From Branchiostoma floridae (taxonomy: Eukaryota; Chordata; Leptocardii; Amphioxiformes; Branchiostomatidae): 64,000 nucleotides of DNA. Under the pieces are notes generated by a model. The model had not been told where the DNA came from. It saw nothing but the letters and a program-made list of their open reading frames with translations, and did not search any database. Every line of letters starts with the position of its first letter. The stretch's first letter is position 1. Both the position numbers and the translations under genes were made by a program. Location: the NCBI RefSeq assembly GCF_000003815.2, contig NC_049992.1, forward strand, positions 16,889,643 through 16,953,642, in the 5' to 3' direction. Positions 50,001 through 61,523 of the stretch are shown here, piece after piece.

Positions 50001-53000
50001 AAAGGAGGTTACATAACCTTACAAATTAGTCTTGCCAAAACATTGAATCCCCTTGGGTGCAGTATTCTTCAGAGTAATATTTGCCTATTAGCACATCGAT
50101 CACTAGCAGTAGCAGTAGCAGGATATACCTTTACAGAAAAGGCCTAGGGTTGCTAGCCCTTTCCCTTTATCATGTTCGAAACACCTCCTCGAATAAGGGA
50201 CCTCCATTTCACATCCCTTCCATTTCAGTTGCAAATGCCATCAATATTCGGGGGTACAATTTTACAAAAATACAATTTTACAAAAATACAACTTTGGTTA
50301 AAATACACCCCTGGATACGTGTAAACGGTCTATCTGAATGGGAAAATGCTACCCCCTGAAGATGGCACTATGACAACGTACTAAACTAATATAAAGCTCT
50401 GCTGGCACACCTACATGTACATGAACTGAATACCCTAAACTGCGTACTCTAATAATGAAAATCAAAACAATAATTCCAACTTTTCACCAGTTGGTAGACC
50501 TCCAAAAAACTATATTCTTGTTAAAATTACAGAACCCACTAATCATTAAAGACGTGAGACTTTTCATCAGCCACTGTCTCCAAAGAAGACGTCAAACCTC
50601 CCAGTTAACAATGTAGAATCATGTCTATAGATACATGTAGCTGTATAGAATAGACACTTGTTACTTTTTACTGTCTGTACCCCTGCAATTAGCCTACTTG
50701 CTGGATTTGCAAATAAATCAATGAACTATAAAATATATGATTTCTTCATACAAGATAGAACCCTTCAAGATAAAACCCTTCAAGATAGAACCATGCAAGA
50801 AAGAACAATTCAAGAAAGAACTGAAGGGCTTGCTCCTTGCATATGGTCATTAACGATTGGTCATTAGCGATCAACTCAATAACTGACGGACTTTTGTGTG
50901 ATTTCTGTGCTTGGCCACTTTTTACTGTTTGTACTTTGTACCCCTGCAATTAGCCTACTTGCATGGATTTGCAAATAAATCAATGAACTATAAAATATAT
51001 GAATTCTTCATACAAGGTAGAACCCTTCAAAATAAAACCCTTCAAGATAGAACCATGCAAGAAAGAACCGGCATTCAAGAAGAACAATTCAAGAAAGAAC
51101 TGAAGGTCTTGCTCCTTGCATACGGTCATTAGCGATTGGTCATTAACGTTAGCGATCAGCTCAATAACTGACGGACTTTTGTGTGATTTCTGTGCTTGGC
51201 CACCCTGTCTTAATAGACAGTACGCATCCCTAAGACACCTTTATTAATAGTAGGGGTTGTTAGAGGGGAAGAAGAAGAGATAGACAGCCTTCATGTTTCG
51301 GAATGCGTATTTGAAAAAGTTGGTACAAGTATAGGTAACGTTACCTCGCCCGCAACAGATATATAAGGGTTTGTGCGCAATCGGGTAGATAGTTCAAATC
51401 GAGAATAAAGTCTACTATGTTCACGATTGCTGGGAATTAAGGTTTATTATTATCTGGTTGTAAGTATAGCTAAGGGCTCAACCCGCCGTATGTGAAACTA
51501 GAGTTCGGCGACCTCATACCTCCATGAAAATTTAGAGCTTTCATAAATTTCATGCAATTGACTAACACATTAACATAATTTATGCATGGTGTTGTTCATC
51601 ATTGACTAACGTACACATGTCACAATTATAAAATTCCCACTATTAATCATAAAGCGGTTTTGCAATTTTTACATAAATTATGCAAATAAGTTCCTCATTA
51701 CCATATTAGGTATCTGCTTATATTCTACCTGTCATAATTAACATGTGTTACATTTATTGAAGTCCAGTTATTGAAAACAATGGAATTATACCATTTCCTC
51801 ATTAATTATGCAAATTAAGCTCTCATTTGCATAAAATGTATATCATTATGAACATCTTTGCCTAAGGTACCCGCATGCCTAATATGATGCCAATCCGTCA
51901 ATCCTTTCTGCAGTTATCCTCATTGGAATGTCTTGACAAAAACGCCCCAAATTAAATGTTAGGGGGCTGAAACTTGCCCCAATTTGTCATGACACTGACA
52001 GCTATCTACCACCTAAATGTCAAGACCATATCACGTCAGGGACAAGAGATACATAGAAAAAACTGCTATGATAGAATATTCTCATTAATTATGCAAATGT
52101 AATATAATTTTGCATAATTAGTATTTCATTTTGTACAACATTGTCTGAGGTACCTACATACCAAAAATCATCAAAATCCGCTGTTCCTTTCTTGAGTTAT
52201 TGTCTTCAGAAGTTTTTGACAAAAATGCCCCTGCTATCCCAAAACTAGACGCTAGGCGGCCCAAACTTATGTCACTTATTTCTGAGCGCAAGAGCTATCT
52301 AACACCCAAAAATTGGGACCATAGCTTGTTCAGAACACGAGATAGCAAAACCGGAAGTTGCGCTGCAGTACCAAGGGAAGCCGCTAGGGGGCCCAAAATC
52401 TAATCACTTCCAGCTTTCATCACACCCTACCAACACACCAAGTATGAAACCAATCCATCCAGCCGTTCTTGAGTTATCTTGTTGACAGACAGACAGACAC
52501 ACACACAAACTTAACGCAGGGTAAACTAGAGTTCGGCGACCTCATACCTCCATGAAAATTTAGAGCTTTCGTAAATTTCATGCAATTGACTAGCACATTA
52601 ACATAATTTATGCATGGTATTGTTCATCATTGACTAACGTACACATGTCACCATTATAAAATTCCCATTATTAATCATAAAGCGTTTTTGCAATTTTTAC
52701 ATAAATTATGCAAATAAGTTCCTCATTACCATATTTGGTATCTGCTTATATTCCACCTATCATAGTTAGCATGTGTTACATTTATTGAAGTCCAGTTATT
52801 GAAAACAATGGAATTATACAATTTCCTCATTAATCATGCAAATTAAGTCCTCATTTGCATAAAATGTATATCATTATGAACATATTTGCCTAAGGTACCC
52901 GCATGCCTAGTATGATGCCAATCCATCAATCCTTTCTGCAGTTATCCTCTTTAGAATGTCTTGACAAAAACGCCCCTGCAGTTCCGCAATTAAATGTTAG

Positions 53001-55628
53001 GGGGCTGAAACCTGCCCCACTTTGTCATGACACTGCAAGCTATCTACCAGCCAAATGTCAAGACCATATCACATCCAGGACAAGAGATACATTGAAAAAA
53101 CTGCCATGATATAATATCCTCATTAATTATGCAAATATACTCCTATTTTGCATAATTAGTATTTAATCTTGTACAAAATTGTCTAAGGTACCTACATACC
53201 AAAAATGATGAAAATCCGTTGTTCCCTTCTTGAGTTATCCTCGTCAGAAGTTTTTGACAAAAATGCCCCTGCTATTCCCAAACTTGACGCTAGGGGGCCC
53301 AAACTTACGTAATTTTTTCCTGAGCACAAGAGCTATCTAATGCTTAAAAATCTTGACCATAGCATGTTCAGAACACCGAGATAGCAAAACCGGAAGTTGC
53401 GCTGCAGTACCAAGGCCACACACCAGGGGGCCCAAAATTGACCTTGACCTTCGTCTTCCCAACCCCTACCTACATACCAAGTATCATCGTAGTCCATCAA
53501 GAGGTTCTCAAGTTATGATGACCACAAATATGCGGACACACAGACACACACACACACAAACACACACACACAAACACACACACACACAGACACACTCAAA
53601 ACTATACCTCCATTAAATATAACCTCCATGAAATTTCATGGAGGTAAATACGTGCTGTCTACGTGCCAAAACGTGGGCAATCTTTTGGGATCTGTAAGTG
53701 GTAAGTACCGCCTCCGTACGAACTCGTAGGGAATCTGACGGATATTGGAGCACGCAGATACGCCGTAGAAGCTGACGTGCAGGCAAAACTTTGTGTGCCA
53801 TCGGGCTGCGGATTACAGAACCCACTAATCATTAAAGACGTTTGACTTTTCATCAGCCACTGCCTCCAAAGAAGACGTAAAAACTCCCAGTAAACAATGT
53901 AGAATCATGTCTATAGACAGCTGTATAGAATAGACACTTGTTACTTTTTACTGTCTGTACACCTGCAATTAGCCTACAGGCATGGATTTGCAAATAAATC
54001 AATGAACTATAAAATATCTGAATCCTTGCATACAAAATAGAAACCATGCAAGAAAGAACCATTCAAGAAAGAATAATTCAAGAAAGAACTGAAGGGTTTG
54101 CTCCTTGCATATGGTGCTTGATCCTTGCATTAGCAATTGGTCATTAGCGATCAGCTCAATAAATGACGGACTTTTGCATTTGTGTGATTCTGTGCTTGGC
54201 CGCGCTGTCTTAATAGACCGTACGCATCCCTAAGATACCTTTATTAATAGTAGGGGTTGTTAGAAGGGAAGAAGAAGAGATAGACAGTCTTCATGTTTCG
54301 GAATGCGTATTTGAAAAAGTTGGTACAAGTATAGGTAACGTTACCTCGCGGCCCGCAACAGATGAGGGTTTGTTCGGGTATATAGTTCAAATCGAGAATA
54401 AAGTCTACTATGTTCAAGATTGCTGGGAAGGTTTATTATTTTCTGGTTGTAAGTATAGCTAAGGGCACAAGCCGCCTTACGTGAAAGTACGTACTGTCTA
54501 CGTGACAAAACGTGGGCAATCTTTTGGGATCCGTAAGTGGTAAGTACCGCCTCCGTACGAACTCGTAGGGAATCTGACGGATATTGGAGCACGCAGACAC
54601 GCCGTAGAAGTTGACGTGCAGGCAAAACTTTGTGTGCCATCGGGCTGCGGATTACACCCCCTTTGTACGGCGACGCGCCTGCCTTGTACAGCTTTAACCT
54701 TTCCAGAAATACGTGGCGGACGCGGCCTAAAAAAACAACAACGTACGGACCAATTGCACGTACGGCGGGTTGTGCCCTTAGCTTCTGACAGTGCATGTAT
54801 ACGTCATAGGAAGTTTTTCCTACCTGTGTGAGTGCGGTAGTTGTACTTAGTGACACAATGATCACAGGCCAGGAATCCCTTCAGCTTCTCGTGCGTTATC
54901 CAGACAGGAAAGTCCGTCTCGACTGTCCGAAACTGTCCCTTGGTGAAGTAACTCACTTGCCAGTCCTTCCCGAAGGGTTTGGTATTCTTCAGACGAGTAT
55001 AGATAGGAGGGCACACGTATTCTTGTTTCTTGACCGACAGAACTTCGGGAATTTCGTGTCTCTCTTCGTATACTTGACCCATGAGCGCGGCTCTTCTGAT
55101 GTCGTAGCTAGGCGGTATGTCGCCTTTGTAGATGTCCATCGCGTTGGGAAACCCAGTAGAGGTATTCCACGCAATGTTCAATTGATATCTCATCAAAGTC
55201 CTGGGAAGAACCTCCGGGCATCTCTCGGGGATCATCGCCACTGCCGCCGCCGGGCTCTTGGCGTACTTCCCCTTACGAGAGCGCTTTCGAATGACACTGA
55301 CAAAGTCGCCAAGTTTCTCTGTTGCCTTCGGCTCTGGGAGCGAAGTGGTAGCGGGAAGTTCCGATTCCTTTCGATTGAGAAGTTGTCGAAGTTCTTCTTC
55401 CAGGTGGTCCTCGTCTCTGAAGTCTACCAAGATCGGCGTGGGCCTGAGAGAGTTTGCGATGGTCTCCAGTAACTCCTGAAGACTAGTCGCCTCCACAAGA
55501 CCAAGTAGACCCTTCAGGTCTAGCACTTGCTCGCGCTGCTCAGTCGACAACCATCTCTGCTTGTGAAGTTTGTCGTAAAAATCGTGCACGGATCGGAAAA
55601 TAGCACAGAACTCCTCCGTCAGGGTCAT
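46691..55628 (-). CDS. Uncharacterised 435-residue protein, 3 exons
   Basis: Exons 55628-54824, 48590-48460 and 47062-46691 join in phase (1, then 0) to give 1,308 nt ending in TGG-stop. I do not recognise the family. The first 130 residues look helical and charged (FRSVHDFYDKLHKQRWLS; LVDFRDEDHLEEELRQLL). A basic stretch RKRSRKGKYAK follows, then a more ordered-looking part with WITHEKLKGFLACDHC, KYNYRTHTGATNALFLLLIR and VNLPSEFQVYVGTAERG. No signal peptide or membrane segment is evident. An acceptor-like CCTTTCAG five bases before the ATG hints at an upstream non-coding exon. Codon quality, GC content and clean splice sites argue that it is a real gene. Confidence 0.8.
47355..47397. repeat. 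Perfect hairpin, 17-bp stem
   Basis: GTTAAACCAAGGAGGTT and its exact complement AACCTCCTTGGTTAAAC surround a nine-base T-rich loop. Related half-sites (ACCAAGGAGGTTTAACC, AACCTCCTTGGTTAC) occur at about 40543 and 3633. Confidence 0.9.
48060..48250 (-). repeat. Fragment of the 51.5-53.6 kb repeat family
   Basis: The minus strand matches 52380-52510 (GGGGCCCAAAATCTAA, CACCAAGTATGAAACCAATC, GTTCTTGAGTTATCTTG). It is therefore a dispersed repeat. Confidence 0.8.
48460..48590 (-). CDS. Uncharacterised protein, exon 2
   Basis: Encodes ATNALFLLLIRDDTYRRAGN, then GARAPKEHMFVNLPSEFQ, between CTTCACTCAG|GCGCC and CCAG|GTACAC. 131 bp, phase 1 in, phase 0 out. Confidence 0.82.
50528..51480. repeat. Segmental duplication, copy 1
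   Basis: Begins ACAGAACCCACTAATCATTA and ends AAGTATAGCTAAGGGC. It matches 53817-54470. Inside, a segment of about 265 bp (TTTTTACTGT ... GCTTGGCCAC) is itself tandemly doubled (50640-50925 and 50926-51205). Confidence 0.85.
51497..53643. repeat. 2.1-kb insertion: two about 1.03-kb tandem units with POU-octamer words
   Basis: Units at about 51497-52525 and 52526-53640 both begin ACTAGAGTTCGGCGACCTCA. Each holds sub-repeats (TTTTTGACAAAAATGCCCCT, GAGCTATCTA type) and several TTATGCAAAT/ATTTGCATAA words. The outer ends ACCTCCATGAAAATT and AATTTCATGGAGGT are inverted. (CA)n lies near 53536-53595. Confidence 0.85.
53817..54470. repeat. Segmental duplication, copy 2
   Basis: A second copy of 50528-51480 with only one internal unit. 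It joins the truncated MITE at 53645-53822 through a shared ATTACA. Confidence 0.85.
54463..54784. mobile_element. MITE with TAAGGGCACAACCCGCCGTACGTG-type ends
   Basis: AGCTAAGGGCACAAGCCGCC at 54464 and GGCGGGTTGTGCCCTTAGCT at 54764 are inverted. A second copy (51465-53822) has the same left end and body but is interrupted by the 2.1-kb repeat and lacks its right end. Confidence 0.8.
54824..55628 (-). CDS. Uncharacterised protein, exon 1
   Basis: Starts MTLTEEFCAIFRSVHDFYDK and ends CVTKYNYRTHTG at donor ACACAG|GTAGGA, phase 1. It is markedly more GC-rich than the flanking DNA. A MITE ends about 40 bases beyond its donor. Confidence 0.85.
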
Positions 55629-55922
55629 GGCGACTGAAAGGTCATTAAAAGGTCACGACAATCCCCGTCACGTTGGTGGCGCCTCCTTAAGAAAACGGAG
55701 ATAGATTCTAGCACATCACGTCTCTGTCCTTGGCCTTGTATTGAGAACTCCAAGCGTAACTAGTCCGTGCCCGTTATATGGAAATAGCTAGCATGTATCC
55801 TTGATACAGGAAGCGCTTGAAACTGCTCGCAGCCATGTTGTTGACCTATGAAAAGCGATCCCCCTCTCATGAAATAACACGCGTCCAAAACTTGACGAAT
55901 TGCTTGAAAAGAAGAAATAAAC

Positions 55923-56183
55923 TCAGCACTTGTCTTCAGAGAAGTTTCCCTTTCGTGAGGAATCCATTGCGTCAGGATATTTCAAACATTCCAACTTGAA
56001 GAAGCCAAAAGCGTGACGGAAGTCCTTGACGACCAGCCACTCGGAAATAGGAACGGATATCTCAAAGGTGTATCGAACGTAGATCTTCTTGCCAAATGAT
56101 CTTGCTGTAGCCTCTCTATTACGTAGACGAAAATCTAAGTACCTTGTTTTCCCTGTACCAAAGTCCACATGCTGTGCTTGCAT
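55923..56183 (-). CDS. Possible 3'-terminal coding exon, unknown
   Basis: Minus-strand open frame with protein-like composition: YLDFRLRNREATARSFGKKI, then YTFEISVPISEWLVVKDFRH and AFGFFKLECLKYPDAM, ending at a stop. I find no domain and cannot trace an upstream exon with confidence. It could also be a retroelement fragment. Confidence 0.3.
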   Translation of the reverse strand: MQAQHVDFGTGKTRYLDFRLRNREATARSFGKKIYVRYTFEISVPISEWLVVKDFRHAFGFFKLECLKYPDAMDSSRKGNFSEDKC

Positions 56184-57544
56184 CGAATAGGGAAAAATCT
56201 ATCAACATTCGTCTGAACTGCCTATATAAGTGTTGCTCCCATCTTTGTCCAAACAAAGGGTGAAACTCTAGAAAGGTGTTGCAAAAATAAGTAGGGCGCA
56301 CAAAAGTTAATACAATAACAGACTGAGGGGTATCGGATGTTCTCTTTGTAAGACCGCGGCTTAGGGGTGCAGTCAGCCACGGAGGTTCCGGTCAACTTTG
56401 GACTCAGACTTTTGTTTTTTAAAGCAGAAGGTCTCGTGCAAGGAGAATGGGTCCCTGGATCACCTGGGTGTCCTAGCGAGGATACACAGAGACCCCGTAT
56501 ATAGTTACCAGTTGGTATGGAAGCTATGGTGACGTATACGTAAAGCTGGCGGTCCTGTGCATGAGGGAGCTTCGGACATTTAGCTTACAAGACAAAATCT
56601 TTACACGTAAAAGAAGCCATTACACTTATTGGGAATGGCATGAGTGATGTCTGTCTAAGTACGCCGTAGTGAAGTCGCATAGTTAGTCTAGCTGGTGAAG
56701 GAAGCGACGTCATGTTTGACGTCCGAGGTCCAACCGCGTTACCTTTTTATAAAAGATCTTTATTTTGCACGTTCCTGCAGTGATTCAATAGTATTGCATG
56801 GTATACTAAAGACTAGATACTATTACAAGTAGTGCTACAATCAAACAGTTGGATAAAAACTATCTATAGCTATGCTATTACTAAAACTATTGTTTACATG
56901 CCTCTTCCCTCTTTTTAAAACAAGTATACGAACTCACAGAGTTTTTGTTGTACAGTGTTGTCTCTGGCTGTCATTATATATACAAATAGTTCGTCTTTGG
57001 TTAACTGTTTACATCGGGGGTCTACAATGAGAACACTTAAAAGAATTGCGTATATCACTGTATATGGGACACTCTAATAGAAAATGGACTTCATTTTCTA
57101 AAAGGTTGGAGTTACAAAGTGTACAGAGTCTGTCATTCAAAAAATAAAGGCATTGCATTTCAGGGGTTCCGCTATACACGAGTGATTCGTCATTTCAAGC
57201 AATTACAAGAGATATGTAGGGCTTCGACATCACTATATTTTTCATTAAGGACTGATGACCGTTATAGACGTTTGTAGTTTGTAAAACTGCACAGAGGCTA
57301 TGGTTCGAACCTTACTCTTGCATGGTGTGTGGGCTTCCATTAGACTTTAAAGCCTCAGACGTCAAACTCTGCACGTAAAATGACCTAACACACATATCAA
57401 GAAGGGTAGGATTGGCCCAAATAATTTGCTTGGCTAACAATGCGAGCAGTGATGAGTACTAGCACTAGCTACCTGCTATAACAAAGGGTCGTGATTGGCC
57501 TCTGTCTCTAAGATCTTTCGTGCGCTCGTCCCATTTTACGTCCC

Positions 57545-57668
57545 TTTCAAAAACTGTACAAGTGCAGCCCCACCGAGATACCCTCCCTAGGATTGAAAAG
57601 GGGTACCCAATTACCAACTAATAGGAACAGCGAGCTCAACAGTGAGGTTAACTAGAACAGGGACATCC
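57545..57668 (-). mobile_element. Decayed SINE, 26800 family
   Basis: Shares TTAGTTGGTAATTGGG, GGATGTCCCTG and GGGTATCTCG with the 26800-26981 element. The box A region is corrupted. Confidence 0.6.
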
Positions 57669-58115
57669 AGACCGGACCCTATACTTGGACCGGAGTACGT
57701 CATGGGCACCTCGGGTCTTTGTCGGCTGGGCTTTAGAAGGGACAATCTATGCCGACGGTTTGCAAAAAAAATCTCGTTAACTCTGATGAAAAATTCAGTA
57801 ATTGGCTTCCATCTAGACAGTTGGGTACTCATAATAGGACACTAAGAAACAAGGAAAAATTCTCTCACTTCAGATTTAGAACTGCTCGTTTCTTACTTTG
57901 CTGGGTAAAGCTACTGAACGAGGACGGGTAATCTGTGCAGTGAATGTTTGTTCGTGTCGTTACTTTTCCACTCATAAATCAAATATTTTAAAGAACTTGG
58001 TGTTATTTGTCACTAGAACGCTTTTAATAATGTCAAGCTAGTGGTTGAAATCCTGACAGTAAGAAAACAATGATTCAGCCATTTTGTGCTGCAAAGTTTT
58101 TAATGTCAATAAACC

Positions 58116-58120
<5 letters not shown>

Positions 58121-58204
<84 letters not shown>
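58121..58204. repeat. (CT)n microsatellite, about 42 units
   Basis: An uninterrupted CT dinucleotide run. The Arg-Glu repeat frame across it is an artefact. Confidence 0.97.
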
Positions 58205-58207
<3 letters not shown>

Positions 58208-58905
58208 CGCTTTAACCTTTCCGATACAAAATGAGCTGACACTTTCAGCCAGGGCATTGTGTAGCGACAGTAATACAACTCGGGTCTGGGAGAACAGGGG
58301 ACTTGTTGATACGGGGTTGTGTTACACACGGTACGTGACTGGTTGTTTAGTATAACACTGTCCGCAGAAAGGGTCCACTGTGTCCGAGTGGTGTGTGTAT
58401 TTATGGATAAACGGCCAGTTTGTGCGAAAACATGTCCATGGAAATGAAAGAAAGGCCAGAGTGAGGTTCAACACTCAGTGAACGTAGTGTGATTCACATA
58501 TTGTTGTTACGTCCATTCACTGAATCGTCTTCACATAGAGGGAGAATCTATATGAACAGATATATTCTAGGTCCAGTGCCCTTTAGGACTCCGAAACCAA
58601 AAATTTTTCCCTGTGGACTCCGGGAAAACCAAGCTTGCACCCCTGCATCTCTTCTTTTTATTTACCCCCGGGGGGGGGGGGGGGCGGCGTACCCCTTAGT
58701 GTTCTCCACGGGTAGGTCACGGCGTCTATTTGTTACCGGGTCCCGGGTTCATTTTAAGTTTGACCATTTAAGAGTACGCCCCCACCCCCCAATACCCCGG
58801 GGCCGGTCACGCCCGAATGTGCCACTTAACAGCCCGTGTACTGCCCGACAGGGCCCCCTTTTATAAATGTGTGGGACCTAAGCCTCAATAGGTGACATTT
58901 AATGT

Positions 58906-59653
58906 CCAAGCAGATCTTGCATGGCATGAGACATGTATCATAAACTTGGGAAGAAGTGCCCTATCATCCCCCTATTCAGAACCTCTCTTGCCCAAATGTC
59001 TGTTAAATACATGTGTGTTAGAATATGGAATGATCTTCCCCCCTCCCTTAGGAATCTTACTTCCTCTCTCCTGACTTTTAAACGTAATCTGAAAATCCAT
59101 CTGTTGATCCATCCGAGCCCCCTGTAGTAGCCACATTTTTTTTTAAATCATATTATCTTAATTCATTCCATTATTTGATTGTCATTATTGCACTATTATC
59201 ATTTTCTAAGTATTATGCTGATTTATTATTTATTGTTAAGTCAAACCATTAATTACTTGTTTATCCTTATTGAATCATTATCATTTTCTACATATTACGT
59301 TACTTTATCATTCATTGTTAATTCATACCATTACTTACTTGTTTATCCTTATTGTATCATTATTATTCTATGTATTACTTTACTTTATTATTATATATCA
59401 TAATCAATTTTGTTTAGTTTAAAGGAGGAGGGCTAAGTATAAGCTTCACAAGCTTTTTCCCTCCTCCTGCACCTGTTTTATCCATTGTTTTCGTTTTGTG
59501 TTTTAATGTAATACTTGTGTGCGAATAAATAAACAAACAAACAAACAAACAAGTTTAGCCGGCATAGTAAATTGTTCAATTTACTCCTCTGCCGGCTAAA
59601 CTCCTTGCCCAACTTATGATACATGTCTTATGCCACGCAAGATCTGCTTGGAG
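58906..59653. mobile_element. Inverted-repeat element split by a LINE insertion
   Basis: CCAAGCAGATCTTGCATGGC and the bases to 58955 recur inverted at 59607-59653, with about 48 bases of good match. Inside the right arm, 59551-59599 is a further hairpin (GTTTAGCCGGCATAGTAAAT and its complement). The LINE copy 2 lies between. Confidence 0.75.
58960..59552 (+). mobile_element. CR1-like LINE 3' end, copy 2
   Basis: Encodes VRIWNDLPPSLRNLTSSLLT and FKRNLKIHLL, the LINE C-terminal motif. The 3' UTR has GGAGGAGGGCTAAGTATAAG, CCCTCCTCCTGCACCTG and an (ACAAACAA)n-type tail. Same family as 36550-37232. It is 5'-truncated, as usual for target-primed insertion. Confidence 0.88.
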
Positions 59654-60890
59654 ATAAGGTGACATGGTTTTCACTTCAAATCGTTCGGACTACAAATCCC
59701 TAACAGGCCTCCGTTTTATGCCCTTGAAAAATTAAGGAACGACGTGCAATAATGGACTGTCCCAACAATAGCCTTTTGTCCAGTGCAAAACACTTCCGCT
59801 TCAAAAAGGCATTGTCGTAATCACCAATGTCTAAAAAGTAAATTAAAAAAAAAAAAAAAAAACCCGTGTGGTCTCTTTCTTCATACAGAACCAAAGCATG
59901 GACCTCCCTTGGGGATCCGTTCTCTGTATAAGCCAGGCACACCTGTGACCCTAACATAGCAAACTGACGTCGGCACTCCAAGCTCACAAATCCAAAACGT
60001 CCCAACACACTTTTTAAGATGGTGTGCGTGGCTGTTTTCATTTGGTGTCGTTCGATTAAGACTCTGATTTTGCTGTTGATGCGTACAGGGCTGTGACAGT
60101 GATAGGTATGTTAGCTTTTAAGTACGTTTTTGGTATAACTATGAGTTCATGTGATGTGTTCTGTATGCGATATAAACACCAAGTCATACACCACAGAAAA
60201 CATCACAACCGACATAATCACGGTCACAGAGTATGTTACCTACGATCACTTGTTATTTTCTTGTACTGGTATGAAAAAGCCCCGAGACACGTGAATCCCT
60301 GCAGTCACGTGAATGCTTGCCGGTATAAACCTTTGATTTTCTAAAATTCGGTGTCAATGAAGATACTTGAGTCAAGAGGCAATATTGCGGATGTTCGTGT
60401 TCGGAGGGTAAGTCTCTTGCGCTGGTATGAAACATAATGCAACAAGTTTAGCTTTTGTTACCAGGAAGGGGAGATGCATTGTAGTTACTTTTCTTGTTAT
60501 CCGACATCCGATGTTTGAAGCACTTCTCCAAACGGCACAGCCCGTGCTCACGCAGTTTGTCGCTGTCGTGGGTTACTGACTACATTAGTAACTGCCGGGT
60601 GGGCCGCTAGGAGCGCGATTTGTCGTGCTGGAAACGGTCATGATCACACGGTGCCAGTTTTGCGTACTACAGTACCGTGCTCTGTGAAGGTGGCTATATG
60701 GGGGGGGGGGGGGGTGGTCACGTTTCAAAAGTAAATATCTTGGGGTTTTTTTTTATAGTTTAGTTGGTATTAAATGTTTTAAGCTGTTGTCATGGAAAGA
60801 GAGAGCTCCATTGTAGCTACTCCTCCGCACTGTTCTCGTTAGCCAACGACTGAAGCACCCAATTAGGCGGAGCCTTCGGTGATTTATTCA

Positions 60891-61150
60891 TGACGTCGGC
60901 ACTGATCGTTAGATGTGTCAAGACAAAGCAGAACTTAGCATTCTTGGCACAGGCTTTATCTTATAAGAGCCCTGGCTAGGCATAGATTTGTCACAAGTGT
61001 TTTTTATTCCAGAAAACACGGAGAAATCTCTCTTGGTGACTCTCGTGATGACGTAAATCACGGTATATCTCAACTCACGACACAAGACAACGACGGCAAT
61101 ACTTTTGCCTTTTTTTCGTCAGAAGGCAGAGGTACAGCGCCGAAGACATC
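60891..61150 (+). promoter_or_regulatory. Candidate promoter with TATA and CRE-like sites
   Basis: TTATAAGA at 60961-60968, TGACGTCG at 60891-60898 and TGACGTAA at 61049-61056 lie upstream of the ATG at 61151. A stress- or cAMP-responsive style is possible. This is inferred from motifs only. Confidence 0.35.
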
Positions 61151-61226
61151 ATGGAAAACGTCTGCAGTATCTACAGAACGCAAGATGCGGACCGCATTGT
61201 GGTCATCAGGAACACTGGAAGACGAG
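61151..61226 (+). CDS. Candidate first coding exon, plus strand
   Basis: ATGG in fair initiation context. Encodes MENVCSIYRTQDADRIVVIR and NTGRR up to the strong donor CGAG|GTAAGAG. Downstream exons are not recognised within the window, so the gene may continue beyond 64000. The protein is unidentified. Confidence 0.4.
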
Positions 61227-61384
61227 GTAAGAGAGCCGCGAGTCATCCTAGGTGTGTTTAGTATCTAGTACAGTGAGAAACCGAGCCCAGGTCGAGGGTT
61301 CGAAGCCAGTCCATTGTCGCTGGCCGACTTGCACGGTATTGAGATGGGTTGCAGGCCTTTGCACAATGCATTTGTAATCTCCTA

Positions 61385-61523
61385 CGGTAGCATAAGATAG
61401 TATCAAAATAAAGCTGCCTGAGGAGTGAAGCCCGCCTAGGAGTGTGTTTGGATACATGGCAAATGTACACCAGTACCTCTTAGCTGACTACACTCCTTGG
61501 CCAGTTTAGTACTATCTTATGCT
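61385..61523. repeat. Hairpin related to 45757-46085
   Basis: TAGCATAAGATAGTATCAAA is mirrored by AGTACTATCTTATGCTA with GAGGAGTG/CACTCCTTGG near the centre. A small MITE is likely. Confidence 0.6.

Larger units (their letters stand above)
48591..54823 (-). other. 6.2-kb intron of the uncharacterised gene
   Basis: Contains a duplicated segment (50528-54784) with a large insertion. 48600-50500 shows a short internal duplication (ACAAGTTTTGTTTTAGAATC at 48608 and 48769) but nothing else that I recognise. Confidence 0.65.
55629..61150. other. Intergenic, repeat-rich
   Basis: Contains a possible coding exon (55923-56183), a decayed SINE (57545-57668), a (CT)n microsatellite, LINE copy 2 and a split inverted-repeat element. 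56300-57540 and 59660-60850 hold nothing I can name. Confidence 0.6.

Noticed and set aside
54341-54865. 174-codon minus-strand frame
   Set aside because: It reads through a MITE and duplicated repeat DNA. The real feature at its upstream end is exon 1 of the uncharacterised gene, ending at the donor 54824.
58075-58329. Arg-Glu repeat protein frame
   Set aside because: Product of the (CT)n microsatellite.
61245-61345. Another tRNA-derived SINE head
   Set aside because: A GGGTTCGAAGCC box B-like word is present, but no convincing box A at the right distance.
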